The notes under the pieces: model-generated
Told to the model about the DNA's origin: nothing
The model's input: the letters and a program-made list of their open reading frames with translations, nothing else
Database searches by the model: none
Program-made: the position numbers and the translations under genes
Shown here: positions 1 to 5,946 of the stretch, in pieces
How positions within the stretch are numbered: position 1 is the first letter of the stretch
How the letters are laid out: every line of letters starts with the position of its first letter
Source of the DNA: Phycisphaerae bacterium
Lineage (GTDB): Bacteria > Planctomycetota > Phycisphaerae > UBA1845 > Fen-1342
Length of the DNA stretch: 7,890 bases
Direction of reading: 5' to 3'
Assembly (NCBI GenBank): GCA_026984555.1
Contig: JALSRY010000681.1
Span: 1-7,890, forward strand

Positions 1-1
1 C

Positions 2-616
2 GACCCCAACCGTTCGTGCCACATCGCACTGATCGAGTACGAACCCGGCCGGCGCAGCTACATCCTCGCGCCGCTGGGGCTCAAGGCCGGCGACGTGGTC
101 GAGAGCGGCCAGAAGGTCGAACCCAAAATCGGCAACGCGATGCCCCTGGCGAGCATTCCCACCGGCATGCACATCCACAACATCGAGATGACCGCCGGCC
201 AGGGCGGCAAACTGGTACGTTCCGCGGGCGGCGTCGCGACGCTGATGGCCCGCGAAGGCAACTGGGCCACGATTCGCCTGCCCTCCGGCGAGATGCGGCA
301 GGTGCGGGTCGAGTGCCGCGCCACGATCGGCCAGCTCGGCAACGTGGATCACCAGAACGTCCGGCTCGGAAAAGCCGGACGCAAACGCCACCTGGGCCGC
401 CGCCCGCATGTGCGCGGCAAGGCCATGAACCCCGTCGCCCACCCGCTGGGCGGTGGCGAGGGGCGCAGCAACGGCGGGCGCCAGCATTGCAGCCCGTGGG
501 GCAAGCCCGCCAAAGGCGGCCGCACCCGCAATCCGCGGGCACGGTCGAATCGCCGGATCATTCGGCGGCGTAAGAGCGTCCGTTACGGCATCGTGAAACT
601 GCGTCGCAAGAAGTAG
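2..616 (+). CDS. rplB: 50S ribosomal protein L2, C-terminal part (5' truncated by window edge)
   Basis: L2 is a core 23S rRNA-binding protein of the 50S subunit, needed for subunit joining and close to the peptidyl-transferase centre. The frame is open from base 2 and gives 204 residues. The first visible residues (DPNRS) match about residue 84 of E. coli L2, so roughly 80 N-terminal residues lie upstream. Family landmarks seen are [17 protein letters not shown] wording near the start, the central HNIEM segment, [14 protein letters not shown], and the C-terminal GGGEGR signature followed by a basic tail. Where most bacteria have MNPVDHPHGGGEGR, this protein reads [14 protein letters not shown]; the first His (E. 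coli His229) is kept, but the preceding Asp and the second His are changed. It stops with TAG, 19 bp before rpsS. Identification is secure. The ORF's internal ATG at 95 is not the real start. Confidence 0.97.
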   Translation, partial: DPNRSCHIALIEYEPGRRSYILAPLGLKAGDVVESGQKVEPKIGNAMPLASIPTGMHIHNIEMTAGQGGKLVRSAGGVATLMAREGNWATIRLPSGEMRQVRVECRATIGQLGNVDHQNVRLGKAGRKRHLGRRPHVRGKAMNPVAHPLGGGEGRSNGGRQHCSPWGKPAKGGRTRNPRARSNRRIIRRRKSVRYGIVKLRRKK

Positions 617-635
617 CGACAGGGAAGGACGATCC

Positions 636-908
636 ATGGGTCGCAGCCTGAAAAAAGGACCGTATGTCGACGAGGTCTTGTACCGCAAGGTGATGCACGC
701 GCGTGACGCGGGCTCGACCATGCCGATCAAGGTATGGAACCGGGCGTGTACGATCGTGCCCGAGTTCGTCGGGCAGAACTTCGACGTTCACAACGGCAAG
801 GTATTCATCCGCGTATACGTGACCGAAGACATGGTGGGGCACCGCCTCGGCGAGTTCTCCCCCACCCGCAACTTCCGCACGCACACGACGCGCGAGGTCA
901 GGAAATAG
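636..908 (+). CDS. rpsS: 30S ribosomal protein S19
   Basis: S19 sits in the head of the 30S subunit, pairs with S13 and contacts 16S rRNA near the A-site side. The 90-residue product has the usual family length. It starts with the standard [13 protein letters not shown] and carries the signature [19 protein letters not shown] around residues 62-80, with a basic C-terminus. The ATG at 636 is supported by a purine-rich GGGAAGGA at 622-629, 6 bp upstream. The usual WSRRSTI wording is replaced by [14 protein letters not shown], a variant I associate with Planctomycetota (from memory, unchecked). The TAG stop at 906-908 shares bases with the AGGAG of the next gene, suggesting coupled translation. 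Confidence 0.98.
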   Translation: MGRSLKKGPYVDEVLYRKVMHARDAGSTMPIKVWNRACTIVPEFVGQNFDVHNGKVFIRVYVTEDMVGHRLGEFSPTRNFRTHTTREVRK

Positions 909-922
909 GAGCACGCACAGCC

Positions 923-1255
923 ATGGCGTGGACGGCAAAACACAAATACGCCCGGATTTCAGAGCGCAAAGTGCGGCTCGTGGCGGACATGGTGCGCGGG
1001 CTCGATTGCGATGAGGCCGTCGAGGTGCTCAGCTTCACGCACAACCGCGGCGCGGCGATGCTCAAGAAGGTGCTGCAATCCGCGATGGCCAACGCCAACG
1101 AACAGGAAGCCACGATGAGTCGGCTCTACGTCGCCGAAGCGCGGGTAGACCCCGGCCCGATCATCAAGCGCTTTCACCCCAAGGACCGCGGGCGGGCGCA
1201 TCCGATCCAGAAGCGCACCAGCCACATCATCATCAGCGTAGACGAGCGAGGCTAA
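923..1255 (+). CDS. rplV: 50S ribosomal protein L22
   Basis: L22 binds several 23S rRNA domains and its long beta-hairpin lines the polypeptide exit tunnel at the constriction. The product has 110 residues, the normal bacterial length. The N-terminus (MAWTAKHKYARISERKVRLV) aligns directly with the family. The tunnel hairpin lies around residues 78-104, including GPIIKRFHPKDRGRAHPI and KRTSHIIISV. I chose the ATG at 923: AGGAG at 907-911 precedes it, and the frame upstream of it is a shadow inside rpsS. No insertion is seen in the hairpin tip, where macrolide-resistance changes occur in other species. The TAA stop leaves only 3 bp before rpsC. Confidence 0.97.
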   Translation: MAWTAKHKYARISERKVRLVADMVRGLDCDEAVEVLSFTHNRGAAMLKKVLQSAMANANEQEATMSRLYVAEARVDPGPIIKRFHPKDRGRAHPIQKRTSHIIISVDERG

Positions 1256-1258
1256 GCC

Positions 1259-1960
1259 GTGGGTCAGAAATGCAATCCAATCGGGTTTCGCGTCGGAATC
1301 ACCGACGGTTGGCGCAGCCGCTGGTACGCCCCCAAGGCCGCCTTCGGCACCTTCCTCGTCGAGGATGAGCGCATCCGCCGCTTCATCGACCGCGAACTGA
1401 ACCAGAAGCCCCCCTTCGCGGGCGTCTCGCGCGTCGAGATCGAACGCACGCGGGACGATGTCAAGGTCATCCTGCACACGGCTCGCCCCGGCGTCGTGAT
1501 CGGTGCCAAGGGCGCCGAGGTCGACAAGCTCCGCGAACGCCTCGAAGACCTCATCGAACGGCGGATCAACGTCTCGATCAACGAAATCCGCAACCCCGAT
1601 ATCGACGCCCAGCTCGTCGCCGCGAACATCGGCGAACAGCTCAAGAAGCGTTCCAGCTTCCGGCGCATCATGAAGCAGAAGTGCGAAGCCGCGATGGCCG
1701 CCGGCGCCAAGGGCGTCAAGATCATCTGCTCCGGGCGCCTCGGCGGCGCCGAGATGGCCCGCACCGAGAAGCAGATGCTCGGGTCGATCCCCCTGCAAAC
1801 GCTTCAGGCCAACGTGGACTACGCCGTCGTGCACGCCGTCACCAAGGTCGGCACGATCGGCATCAAGGTGTGGATTTACAAGGGCATGTTCGGCGAGGAA
1901 GAAATCAAACGGCCCGAATCGGACGGCGGGCGATTTCGTCGCCGCGGCCGCCGGTTCTAG
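1259..1960 (+). CDS. rpsC: 30S ribosomal protein S3
   Basis: S3 lies at the mRNA entry side of the 30S head with S4 and S5 and contributes to the ribosomal helicase activity. The product has 233 residues, within the usual range. The N-terminus MGQKCNPIGFRVGI is the family start, with Cys where Val is usual. The type-2 KH domain covers about residues 38-107, with its GxxG loop at 82-85 (GAKG). The C-terminal S3 domain follows, with SGRLGGAEMARTE at 158-170. The short C-terminal tail is rich in Arg (RRRGRRF). The start is GTG at 1259, the only clear non-ATG start in the window, with GAGG at 1248-1251 giving a 7-bp spacer. Confidence 0.98.
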   Translation: MGQKCNPIGFRVGITDGWRSRWYAPKAAFGTFLVEDERIRRFIDRELNQKPPFAGVSRVEIERTRDDVKVILHTARPGVVIGAKGAEVDKLRERLEDLIERRINVSINEIRNPDIDAQLVAANIGEQLKKRSSFRRIMKQKCEAAMAAGAKGVKIICSGRLGGAEMARTEKQMLGSIPLQTLQANVDYAVVHAVTKVGTIGIKVWIYKGMFGEEEIKRPESDGGRFRRRGRRF

Positions 1961-1972
1961 GAGGAGCGTCTC

Positions 1973-2395
1973 ATGGCTGCCAATATGCCCCGACGCGTCA
2001 AGTGGCGCAAGGCTCAGAAGGGTCGGCTGCGCGGCAACGCCTGCCGTGGTAACAAGGTCTCGTACGGGGACTTCGGCCTCCAGACCCTCGAACACGGCCG
2101 GATCAACGCCCGGCACATCGAGGCCGGCCGCGTGGCGGCGACGCACTTCCTCCACCGCGAGGGGCGCGTCTACGTGCGGCTCTTTCCGCACAAGCCGATC
2201 TCGTCCAAGCCCCTCGAAACCCGCATGGGCAAGGGCAAGGGCGAGCCGGCGTACTGGACCGCCGAGGTCAAGCCCGGTGCGGTACTGTACGAAATCGGCG
2301 GCGTGTCCGAGGACATCGCCAAGGCGGCGCTGCTCCGCGTGGCCCACAAGATGCCCGTCAAGACCCGCTTCGTGAAACGGCGGCACACGATCTAG
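1973..2395 (+). CDS. rplP: 50S ribosomal protein L16
   Basis: L16 binds 23S rRNA near the central protuberance and helps position A-site tRNA. The product is 140 residues, the normal length. It carries the N-terminal PRRVKWRKAQKGRLRG segment, GRINARHIEAGR around residues 42-53, and the signature RMGKGKG at 84-90 followed by EPAYW. Arg84 appears to match the Arg hydroxylated in E. coli L16 (Arg81). The ATG at 1973 is preferred because an excellent AGGAGGAG lies at 1959-1966, 6 bp upstream. An in-frame ATG at 1985 would give MPRRVKW, closer to the family's common MLMPKRVK start, so a start four codons later is possible. The gene starts 12 bp after rpsC. Confidence 0.98.
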   Translation: MAANMPRRVKWRKAQKGRLRGNACRGNKVSYGDFGLQTLEHGRINARHIEAGRVAATHFLHREGRVYVRLFPHKPISSKPLETRMGKGKGEPAYWTAEVKPGAVLYEIGGVSEDIAKAALLRVAHKMPVKTRFVKRRHTI

Positions 2396-2406
2396 GACCG
2401 ATTACG

Positions 2407-2649
2407 ATGAAGACCGAAGAACTCCGCGCGATGAAGAGCGACGAACTGCACGACGAGCTGGAGCGGCTGCGCCGGCACCTGTTCGACCTCCGCGCGCAGT
2501 CCGTGACGGAAAAACTCGAAGACCCCACCCAGATCATCAAGACACGCAAGGATATCGCCCGCGTGTTGACGGTGCTGGGCGAACGCGGAGAACGCAACAT
2601 CGAGCAACGTCAGGCGCACCTGACGGCTCAGGCGGCGCGCAACCGGTAA
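2407..2649 (+). CDS. rpmC: 50S ribosomal protein L29
   Basis: L29 is a small alpha-helical 50S protein beside L23 at the tunnel exit, a docking area for nascent-chain factors. The first about 60 residues fit the family's two-helix hairpin: ELRAMKSDELHDELERLRRHLFDLR, then a turn, then IIKTRKDIARVLTVLGER (about 43-60). At 80 residues it is longer than the common 63-70 because of a charged, Gln-rich C-terminal tail (about 61-80). The start is ATG at 2407, with AGGA at 2394-2397 overlapping the rplP stop codon region. It is followed by the longest gap in the cluster (45 bp). Confidence 0.95.
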   Translation: MKTEELRAMKSDELHDELERLRRHLFDLRAQSVTEKLEDPTQIIKTRKDIARVLTVLGERGERNIEQRQAHLTAQAARNR

Positions 2650-2694
2650 CGGGACGCCCCACGAAAGATCGACTGAAAGATAACGAGACAGGCA
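2650..2694 (+). other. rpmC-rpsQ spacer, the longest intergenic gap, with a short direct repeat
   Basis: This 45-bp stretch is purine-rich in its 3' half and contains GAAAGAT twice, at 2663-2669 and 2675-2681 (12-bp period). I see no convincing hairpin, T-run, or -35/-10 pair. There is also no clear GGAGG before the rpsQ start; the closest purine run is GAGACAGG just upstream. It could be ordinary leader sequence for rpsQ. A regulatory function is not supported by what I can see. Confidence 0.4.
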
Positions 2695-3012
2695 ATGATG
2701 GCAGCGGAAACGACAGGACAGGCGGTGGTCTCTCCCCCGCGACCGAAACGACGCAAGCGGCCCACGCGGATCGGAATCGTCAGCTCCGACAAGCGTGACA
2801 AGACCATCCGCGTCCAGGTCTCCTACCTGGTCAAACACCCCAAGTACGGCAAGTACATGCGGCGGCGCACCGTCCTGCACGCCCATGACGAAAACAACGA
2901 AGCCGCCGTCGGCGACACCGTCGAAATCATGATGTGCCGGCCGATCAGCAAGACCAAGGCTTGGCGGCTCGTCCGGATCATCGAGCGTGCCCCGCGCGGA
3001 GGTGCCGCATGA
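2695..3012 (+). CDS. rpsQ: 30S ribosomal protein S17 with N-terminal extension
   Basis: S17 is a primary 16S rRNA-binding protein with an OB fold, required early in 30S assembly. The conserved part begins near residue 24 ([19 protein letters not shown]) and runs through [18 protein letters not shown] to the signature region [20 protein letters not shown] (73-92). The product has 105 residues against the usual 80-90; the excess is a 20-odd residue N-terminus with Thr/Ala/Val and then a basic PRPKRRKRP run. In the signature, Met80 sits where Glu or Gln is common. ATG codons occur at 2695 and 2698 and neither has a strong ribosome-binding site, so the exact start is uncertain. Its TGA overlaps the rplN ATG by 4 bp. 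Confidence 0.94.
   Translation: MMAAETTGQAVVSPPRPKRRKRPTRIGIVSSDKRDKTIRVQVSYLVKHPKYGKYMRRRTVLHAHDENNEAAVGDTVEIMMCRPISKTKAWRLVRIIERAPRGGAA
2998..3004 (+). promoter_or_regulatory. Ribosome-binding site deciding the rplN start
   Basis: GGAGGTG at 2998-3004 lies 4 bp before the ATG at 3009, inside the last codons of rpsQ. Together with the family N-terminus MIQ at that ATG, it excludes a longer upstream reading that would begin within rpsQ. Confidence 0.75.
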
Positions 3013-3398
3013 TCCAGGCGTACAGCTATCTCGACGTGGCCGACAACACCGGCGCCAAGAAGCTCCAGTGCATCCAGGTGCTCAAGGGCTCCTCCGCCCG
3101 CACCGGCAAGAAGCGGCTGATGGACGGCGGCGTCGGCGATATCGCCGTCTGCTCGGTCAAGGCCGCCCTGCCCGGCTCGGACATCAAGAAAGGCGACAAG
3201 GTGCGCGTGGTCATCGTGCGGACGAAGTACCCCACCCGCCGGCCCGACGGCAGCTACGTCCGTTTCGACAGCAACGCCGGCGTGATCATCGACGCGGAGA
3301 AGAACCCCCGCGGCACCCGCGTCTTCGGCGCGGTCGCCCGCGAGCTGCGTGAGAAGAACTTTACCAAGATCATCTCACTGGCCGAGGAGGTGTGGTAA
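3009..3398 (+). CDS. rplN: 50S ribosomal protein L14 with a small internal insertion
   Basis: L14 is a 50S interface protein that contacts 16S rRNA in inter-subunit bridges, partners L19 and is the binding site of the silencing factor RsfS. Family landmarks: [20 protein letters not shown] at the N-terminus, [14 protein letters not shown] (about 60-73), [18 protein letters not shown] and the C-terminal [17 protein letters not shown]. The product has 129 residues against about 122. The extra seven fall at about residues 33-39, where GKKRLMD is inserted between SSART and GGVGD. The ATG overlaps the rpsQ stop as ATGA, implying translational coupling across what is the S10/spc operon boundary in E. 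coli. Confidence 0.97.
   Translation: MIQAYSYLDVADNTGAKKLQCIQVLKGSSARTGKKRLMDGGVGDIAVCSVKAALPGSDIKKGDKVRVVIVRTKYPTRRPDGSYVRFDSNAGVIIDAEKNPRGTRVFGAVARELREKNFTKIISLAEEVW
3384..3390 (+). promoter_or_regulatory. Ribosome-binding site deciding the rplX start
   Basis: GAGGAGG at 3384-3390, within the last codons of rplN, is 10 bp from the ATG at 3401 and only 1 bp from the in-frame GTG at 3392. This spacing favours 3401, which also removes the non-family residues MVI from the N-terminus. Confidence 0.75.
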
Positions 3399-3400
3399 TC

Positions 3401-3772
3401 ATGGCGGCGCGGGTTCGTAAAGACGACATCGTGGAAGTCATTGCCGGCGCCCACAAGGGCGCGCAGGGCAAGGTACTCAAGGTTTTCCGGGACAAGCAGC
3501 GGGTGCTCGTCGAGGGCGTGAACATGGTCTACCGCCACGTCGCCCGCAGTCGGCGCCACCCCCAGGGCGGCCGCATCCGCAAGGAGGCCCCCATCCACCT
3601 CTCCAACGTCCAGCCCGTGGATCCCAAGACGGGCAAGGGCACGCGGGTTCGTTTCAAGGTGGAACGCGACGCCAACGGCCGCATCGTCTCCAAACAGCGG
3701 CTGAGCGTTTCCGGAACGGTGCTCAGCGACGTCACGCGCGCCAAGAAAACCAAGACGGCCGGGAGCAAGTGA
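3401..3772 (+). CDS. rplX: 50S ribosomal protein L24
   Basis: L24 is an assembly initiator that binds the 5' end of 23S rRNA and sits near the tunnel exit. The KOW motif is clear at about residues 6-33 (RKDDIVEVIAGAHKGAQGKV). It is followed by VLVEGVNMVYRHV and by APIHLSNVQPVDP (about 63-75), both standard for L24. The product has 123 residues, somewhat longer than the 102-105 of many species. The additional length is mostly C-terminal (about 90-123: variable, basic, ending TKTAGSK). The start at 3401 follows the rplN stop by 2 bp. The TGA stop shares its A with the ATG of rplE, a 1-bp overlap. Confidence 0.96.
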   Translation: MAARVRKDDIVEVIAGAHKGAQGKVLKVFRDKQRVLVEGVNMVYRHVARSRRHPQGGRIRKEAPIHLSNVQPVDPKTGKGTRVRFKVERDANGRIVSKQRLSVSGTVLSDVTRAKKTKTAGSK

Positions 3773-4332
3773 TGGCACGGTTGTTGGAGAAATACAAGAG
3801 CGAGATTTGCCCGAAGCTCCAGGAGGAGCTCGGCCGCAAGAACACCCTCTCCCTGCCGCGACTGACCAAGATCGTGGTCTCGATGGGCATGGGCAAGGCG
3901 GTCCAGGAGGGCGTGACCAAGGCCCGCGAGACCAAACGCTTCACCGAGGCGATGGACCACCTGGCCACCATCACCGGCCAGCGTCCGGTCATCACCAAGG
4001 CCCGCAAGAGCGTCTCGAACTTCAAGGTCCGGCAAGGCTACGATGTCGGGCTCAAGGTCACGCTCCGCGGCAGGCGGATGTACGAATTCCTCGACCGGCT
4101 GGTCGCGCTCGCCATCCCCCGCGTGCGCGACTTCCGCGGGCTCAACCCGTCGAGCTTCGACGGCCGCGGGAACTATGGCATGGGCCTGTCCGAGTACGGC
4201 GTCTTCCCGGAGATCAACCCGGACAAGGTGACCTACCAGCAGGGCATGAATATCACCATTTGTACGACGGCGCGTAACGACGCCGAGGCGCGGCAGTTGC
4301 TCACGATGCTGGGCATGCCGTTCAGGAGTTGA
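3772..4332 (+). CDS. rplE: 50S ribosomal protein L5
   Basis: L5 binds 5S rRNA with L18 and forms part of the central protuberance, touching P-site tRNA and S13. The product has 186 residues, close to the family length of 178-187. It carries the L5 signature [17 protein letters not shown] at about 28-44. Further landmarks are [21 protein letters not shown] (67-87), the conserved [19 protein letters not shown] (106-124) and [16 protein letters not shown] (133-148). ATG 3772 is preferred to the GTG at 3769 because it joins the rplX stop as TGATG, the pattern of stop/start coupling; GGGAG at 3761-3765 is the likely ribosome-binding site. Confidence 0.97.
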   Translation: MARLLEKYKSEICPKLQEELGRKNTLSLPRLTKIVVSMGMGKAVQEGVTKARETKRFTEAMDHLATITGQRPVITKARKSVSNFKVRQGYDVGLKVTLRGRRMYEFLDRLVALAIPRVRDFRGLNPSSFDGRGNYGMGLSEYGVFPEINPDKVTYQQGMNITICTTARNDAEARQLLTMLGMPFRS

Positions 4333-4339
4333 CCGACCC

Positions 4340-4525
4340 ATGGCTCGACTGGCACTCAAGCTCAAAGCGAAACGCAAACCCAAGTACCCCGTTCGGGCGT
4401 ACAACCGTTGTGAATTGTGCGGCCGGCCGCGGGCGGTCTACCGCAAGTTCCATATTTGCCGCGTGTGTTTCCGCGTCCTGGCCAACGAAGGACGGATCCC
4501 CGGCGTTCGCAAGGCCAGTTGGTAA
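4340..4525 (+). CDS. rpsN: 30S ribosomal protein S14, zinc-ribbon (type Z) form
   Basis: S14 is a late-assembling protein of the 30S head near S3 and S10. At 61 residues it is the short zinc-binding form rather than the about 100-residue zinc-free form. The four ligands are visible as two CxxC pairs, Cys24/Cys27 and Cys40/Cys43, within [20 protein letters not shown]. It ends with the family's GVRKASW. The ATG at 4340 has AGGAG at 4324-4328, inside the end of rplE. All zinc ligands are intact, so zinc binding is expected. Its place between rplE and rpsH is canonical. Confidence 0.97.
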   Translation: MARLALKLKAKRKPKYPVRAYNRCELCGRPRAVYRKFHICRVCFRVLANEGRIPGVRKASW

Positions 4526-4537
4526 GGATGGTGATGC

Positions 4538-4936
4538 ATGGCAACCTCTGATCCCATCGCCGACATGCTGACCCGCATCCGCAACGCGAGCCGCGTCGGT
4601 CTGCCCCGCGTGCACGCCAAGCGCAGCAAGGTCTGTCTCGGCATCGCCCAGGTGCTGCTCGAAGAAGGCTACATCGAAGCCTACGATTCCATCGACGATG
4701 CCAACCAGGGCGAAATCCGCATCGACCTCAAGTACGGCGAACGCGGCGAAAAAGTGCTCCAGGACCTCCAGCGCGTCAGCAAGCCCAGCCGCCGCATCTA
4801 TCGCGGAACCGATGAGCTGCCCCGCGTGCTCGACGGCCTGGGAATCGCTATTGTCTCTACCAGCCGAGGCGTTCTGAGCGACCGCAAGTGTCGCGAGCTG
4901 AACGTCGGCGGCGAAGTCCTCTGCACGGTGTGGTGA
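4538..4936 (+). CDS. rpsH: 30S ribosomal protein S8
   Basis: S8 is a primary binder of 16S rRNA in the central domain; in E. coli it also represses the spc operon by binding its mRNA. The product has 132 residues, the family norm. The N-terminus MATSDPIADMLTRIRNASRV is standard. The C-terminal domain holds the signature GLGIAIVSTSRGVLSDRKCR (100-119) and ends GGEVLCTVW. The start at 4538 follows AAGGATG at 4524-4530, which begins in the rpsN stop. I did not find a convincing S8-like mRNA helix near rplN-rplE, so E. coli-type feedback is not shown here. Confidence 0.97.
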   Translation: MATSDPIADMLTRIRNASRVGLPRVHAKRSKVCLGIAQVLLEEGYIEAYDSIDDANQGEIRIDLKYGERGEKVLQDLQRVSKPSRRIYRGTDELPRVLDGLGIAIVSTSRGVLSDRKCRELNVGGEVLCTVW

Positions 4937-4940
4937 TTCG

Positions 4941-5531
4941 ATGTCGCGCGTAGGCAAAAAACCCGTCCCCATCCCCAGCGGGGTCAACGTCAAACTCGCC
5001 GGCCGGCTCGTGACCGTCGGCGGCCCGAAGGGCAACCTCGAGTGGCGCGTCCCCGAGCCGATCGAAGTCGCCGTCGAGGATCAGCAGGTCGTCGTGCGCC
5101 GGCCCGATGACCAGCCCTCCAACCGCGCTCTCCACGGGCTGAGCCGCGCCCTGATCGCCAACATGGTCGAGGGCGTGAGCAAGGGCTACGAAATCAAGCT
5201 GGAAGTGTACGGCACCGGCTACAGCGTCAAGAAACAAGGCAACCAGGTCTGGCTCAACGTCGGCTTCATGGGCCGCGGGCACAACAAGCCCGCCCAGTTC
5301 ATGATCGACATCCCCCCGGGACTCGATGTGGACGTCCAGACCGAGGCCGCCCGCGGCGATTCCGACCCCGCCCGGTTCAGCATCAAGGGCATCGACAAGC
5401 AGGCCGTCGGCCAGTTCGCCGCCGAAATCCGCAAGATCCGCAAACCCGAACCGTACAAGGGCAAGGGGATCCGCTACGCCGGCGAACAGGTCCGCCGCAA
5501 GGCCGGAAAGGTCTTCGCCAGCGGCGGTTGA
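4941..5531 (+). CDS. rplF: 50S ribosomal protein L6, slightly enlarged
   Basis: L6 lies near the GTPase-associated centre and sarcin-ricin loop, beside the site where elongation factors bind. It starts [17 protein letters not shown] as usual. The two repeated L6 domains are visible (about 10-82 and 83-175), and the signature [11 protein letters not shown] is at 169-179. The product has 196 residues against about 177 in E. coli. The excess is mainly at about 108-146, where two loops are longer ([20 protein letters not shown] and [15 protein letters not shown]), plus a short C-terminal tail. The ribosome-binding site is weak (GGTG overlapping the end of rpsH) and the gap to rpsH is 4 bp, so coupling to rpsH translation is likely. 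Confidence 0.97.
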   Translation: MSRVGKKPVPIPSGVNVKLAGRLVTVGGPKGNLEWRVPEPIEVAVEDQQVVVRRPDDQPSNRALHGLSRALIANMVEGVSKGYEIKLEVYGTGYSVKKQGNQVWLNVGFMGRGHNKPAQFMIDIPPGLDVDVQTEAARGDSDPARFSIKGIDKQAVGQFAAEIRKIRKPEPYKGKGIRYAGEQVRRKAGKVFASGG

Positions 5532-5542
5532 TCCGCGCCGGC

Positions 5543-5548
5543 AGGAGG
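5543..5548 (+). promoter_or_regulatory. Ribosome-binding site deciding the rplR start
   Basis: AGGAGG at 5543-5548 is 9 bp before the ATG at 5558. An upstream in-frame TTG at 5528 would place this site inside the gene and add ten residues unlike the family, so 5558 is taken as the start. Confidence 0.8.
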
Positions 5549-5557
5549 ATACACGAG

Positions 5558-5926
5558 ATGAAAGAGAGACTCGTCAAGACCGCCCGGCACATGCGTCGCC
5601 GCCGGCGCGTCCGCAAGAAGATCAGCGGCACCCCCGACTGTCCGCGGATGTCGGTCTGCCGCTCGCACCGCAATATCACCGTCCAGTTGGTGGACGACAT
5701 GAGCGGCCGCACCCTCTGCGCCATCTCCACGCGAAGCAAGGACTTGCGCGGCCAGGTCGCCTACGGCGGCAACGTCGCCGCCGCCGCGGCCGTCGGCAAG
5801 GCCATCGCCGACAAGGCCCGCGAGATGGGCATCGAGCGGGTTTGTTTCGACCGCGGCGGCCGCAAGTATCACGGACGTATCAAGGCCCTCGCCGACGCCG
5901 CACGCGAAGGCGGCCTGAAGTTTTAG
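5558..5926 (+). CDS. rplR: 50S ribosomal protein L18
   Basis: L18 binds 5S rRNA and, with L5, anchors it in the central protuberance. The product has 122 residues, the normal length. A very basic N-terminus ([13 protein letters not shown], about 10-22) is followed by the family's [19 protein letters not shown] (29-47), an Ala-rich helix ([16 protein letters not shown], about 72-87), and the closing [28 protein letters not shown]. The start is set by the AGGAGG at 5543-5548. It ends in TAG, 20 bp before rpsE. Confidence 0.97.
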   Translation: MKERLVKTARHMRRRRRVRKKISGTPDCPRMSVCRSHRNITVQLVDDMSGRTLCAISTRSKDLRGQVAYGGNVAAAAAVGKAIADKAREMGIERVCFDRGGRKYHGRIKALADAAREGGLKF

Positions 5927-5946
5927 CTTTGGAAGGGTACTAGCCC

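Noticed and set aside
959..2386. 475-codon open frame on the minus strand across rplV, rpsC and rplP
   Set aside because: It lies opposite three clear ribosomal protein genes. Long antisense frames are expected in GC-rich DNA with strong third-position bias, and its translation resembles no family I recognise.
3390..3800. Possible S8 autoregulatory mRNA site near the rplX-rplE junction, as in E. coli spc
   Set aside because: I could not see a helix resembling the S8 site of 16S rRNA. A covariance or folding search would be needed, so I do not claim it.
3529..4404. 291-codon minus-strand frame opposite rplX, rplE and the start of rpsN
   Set aside because: Shadow of the codon bias of the real + strand genes.
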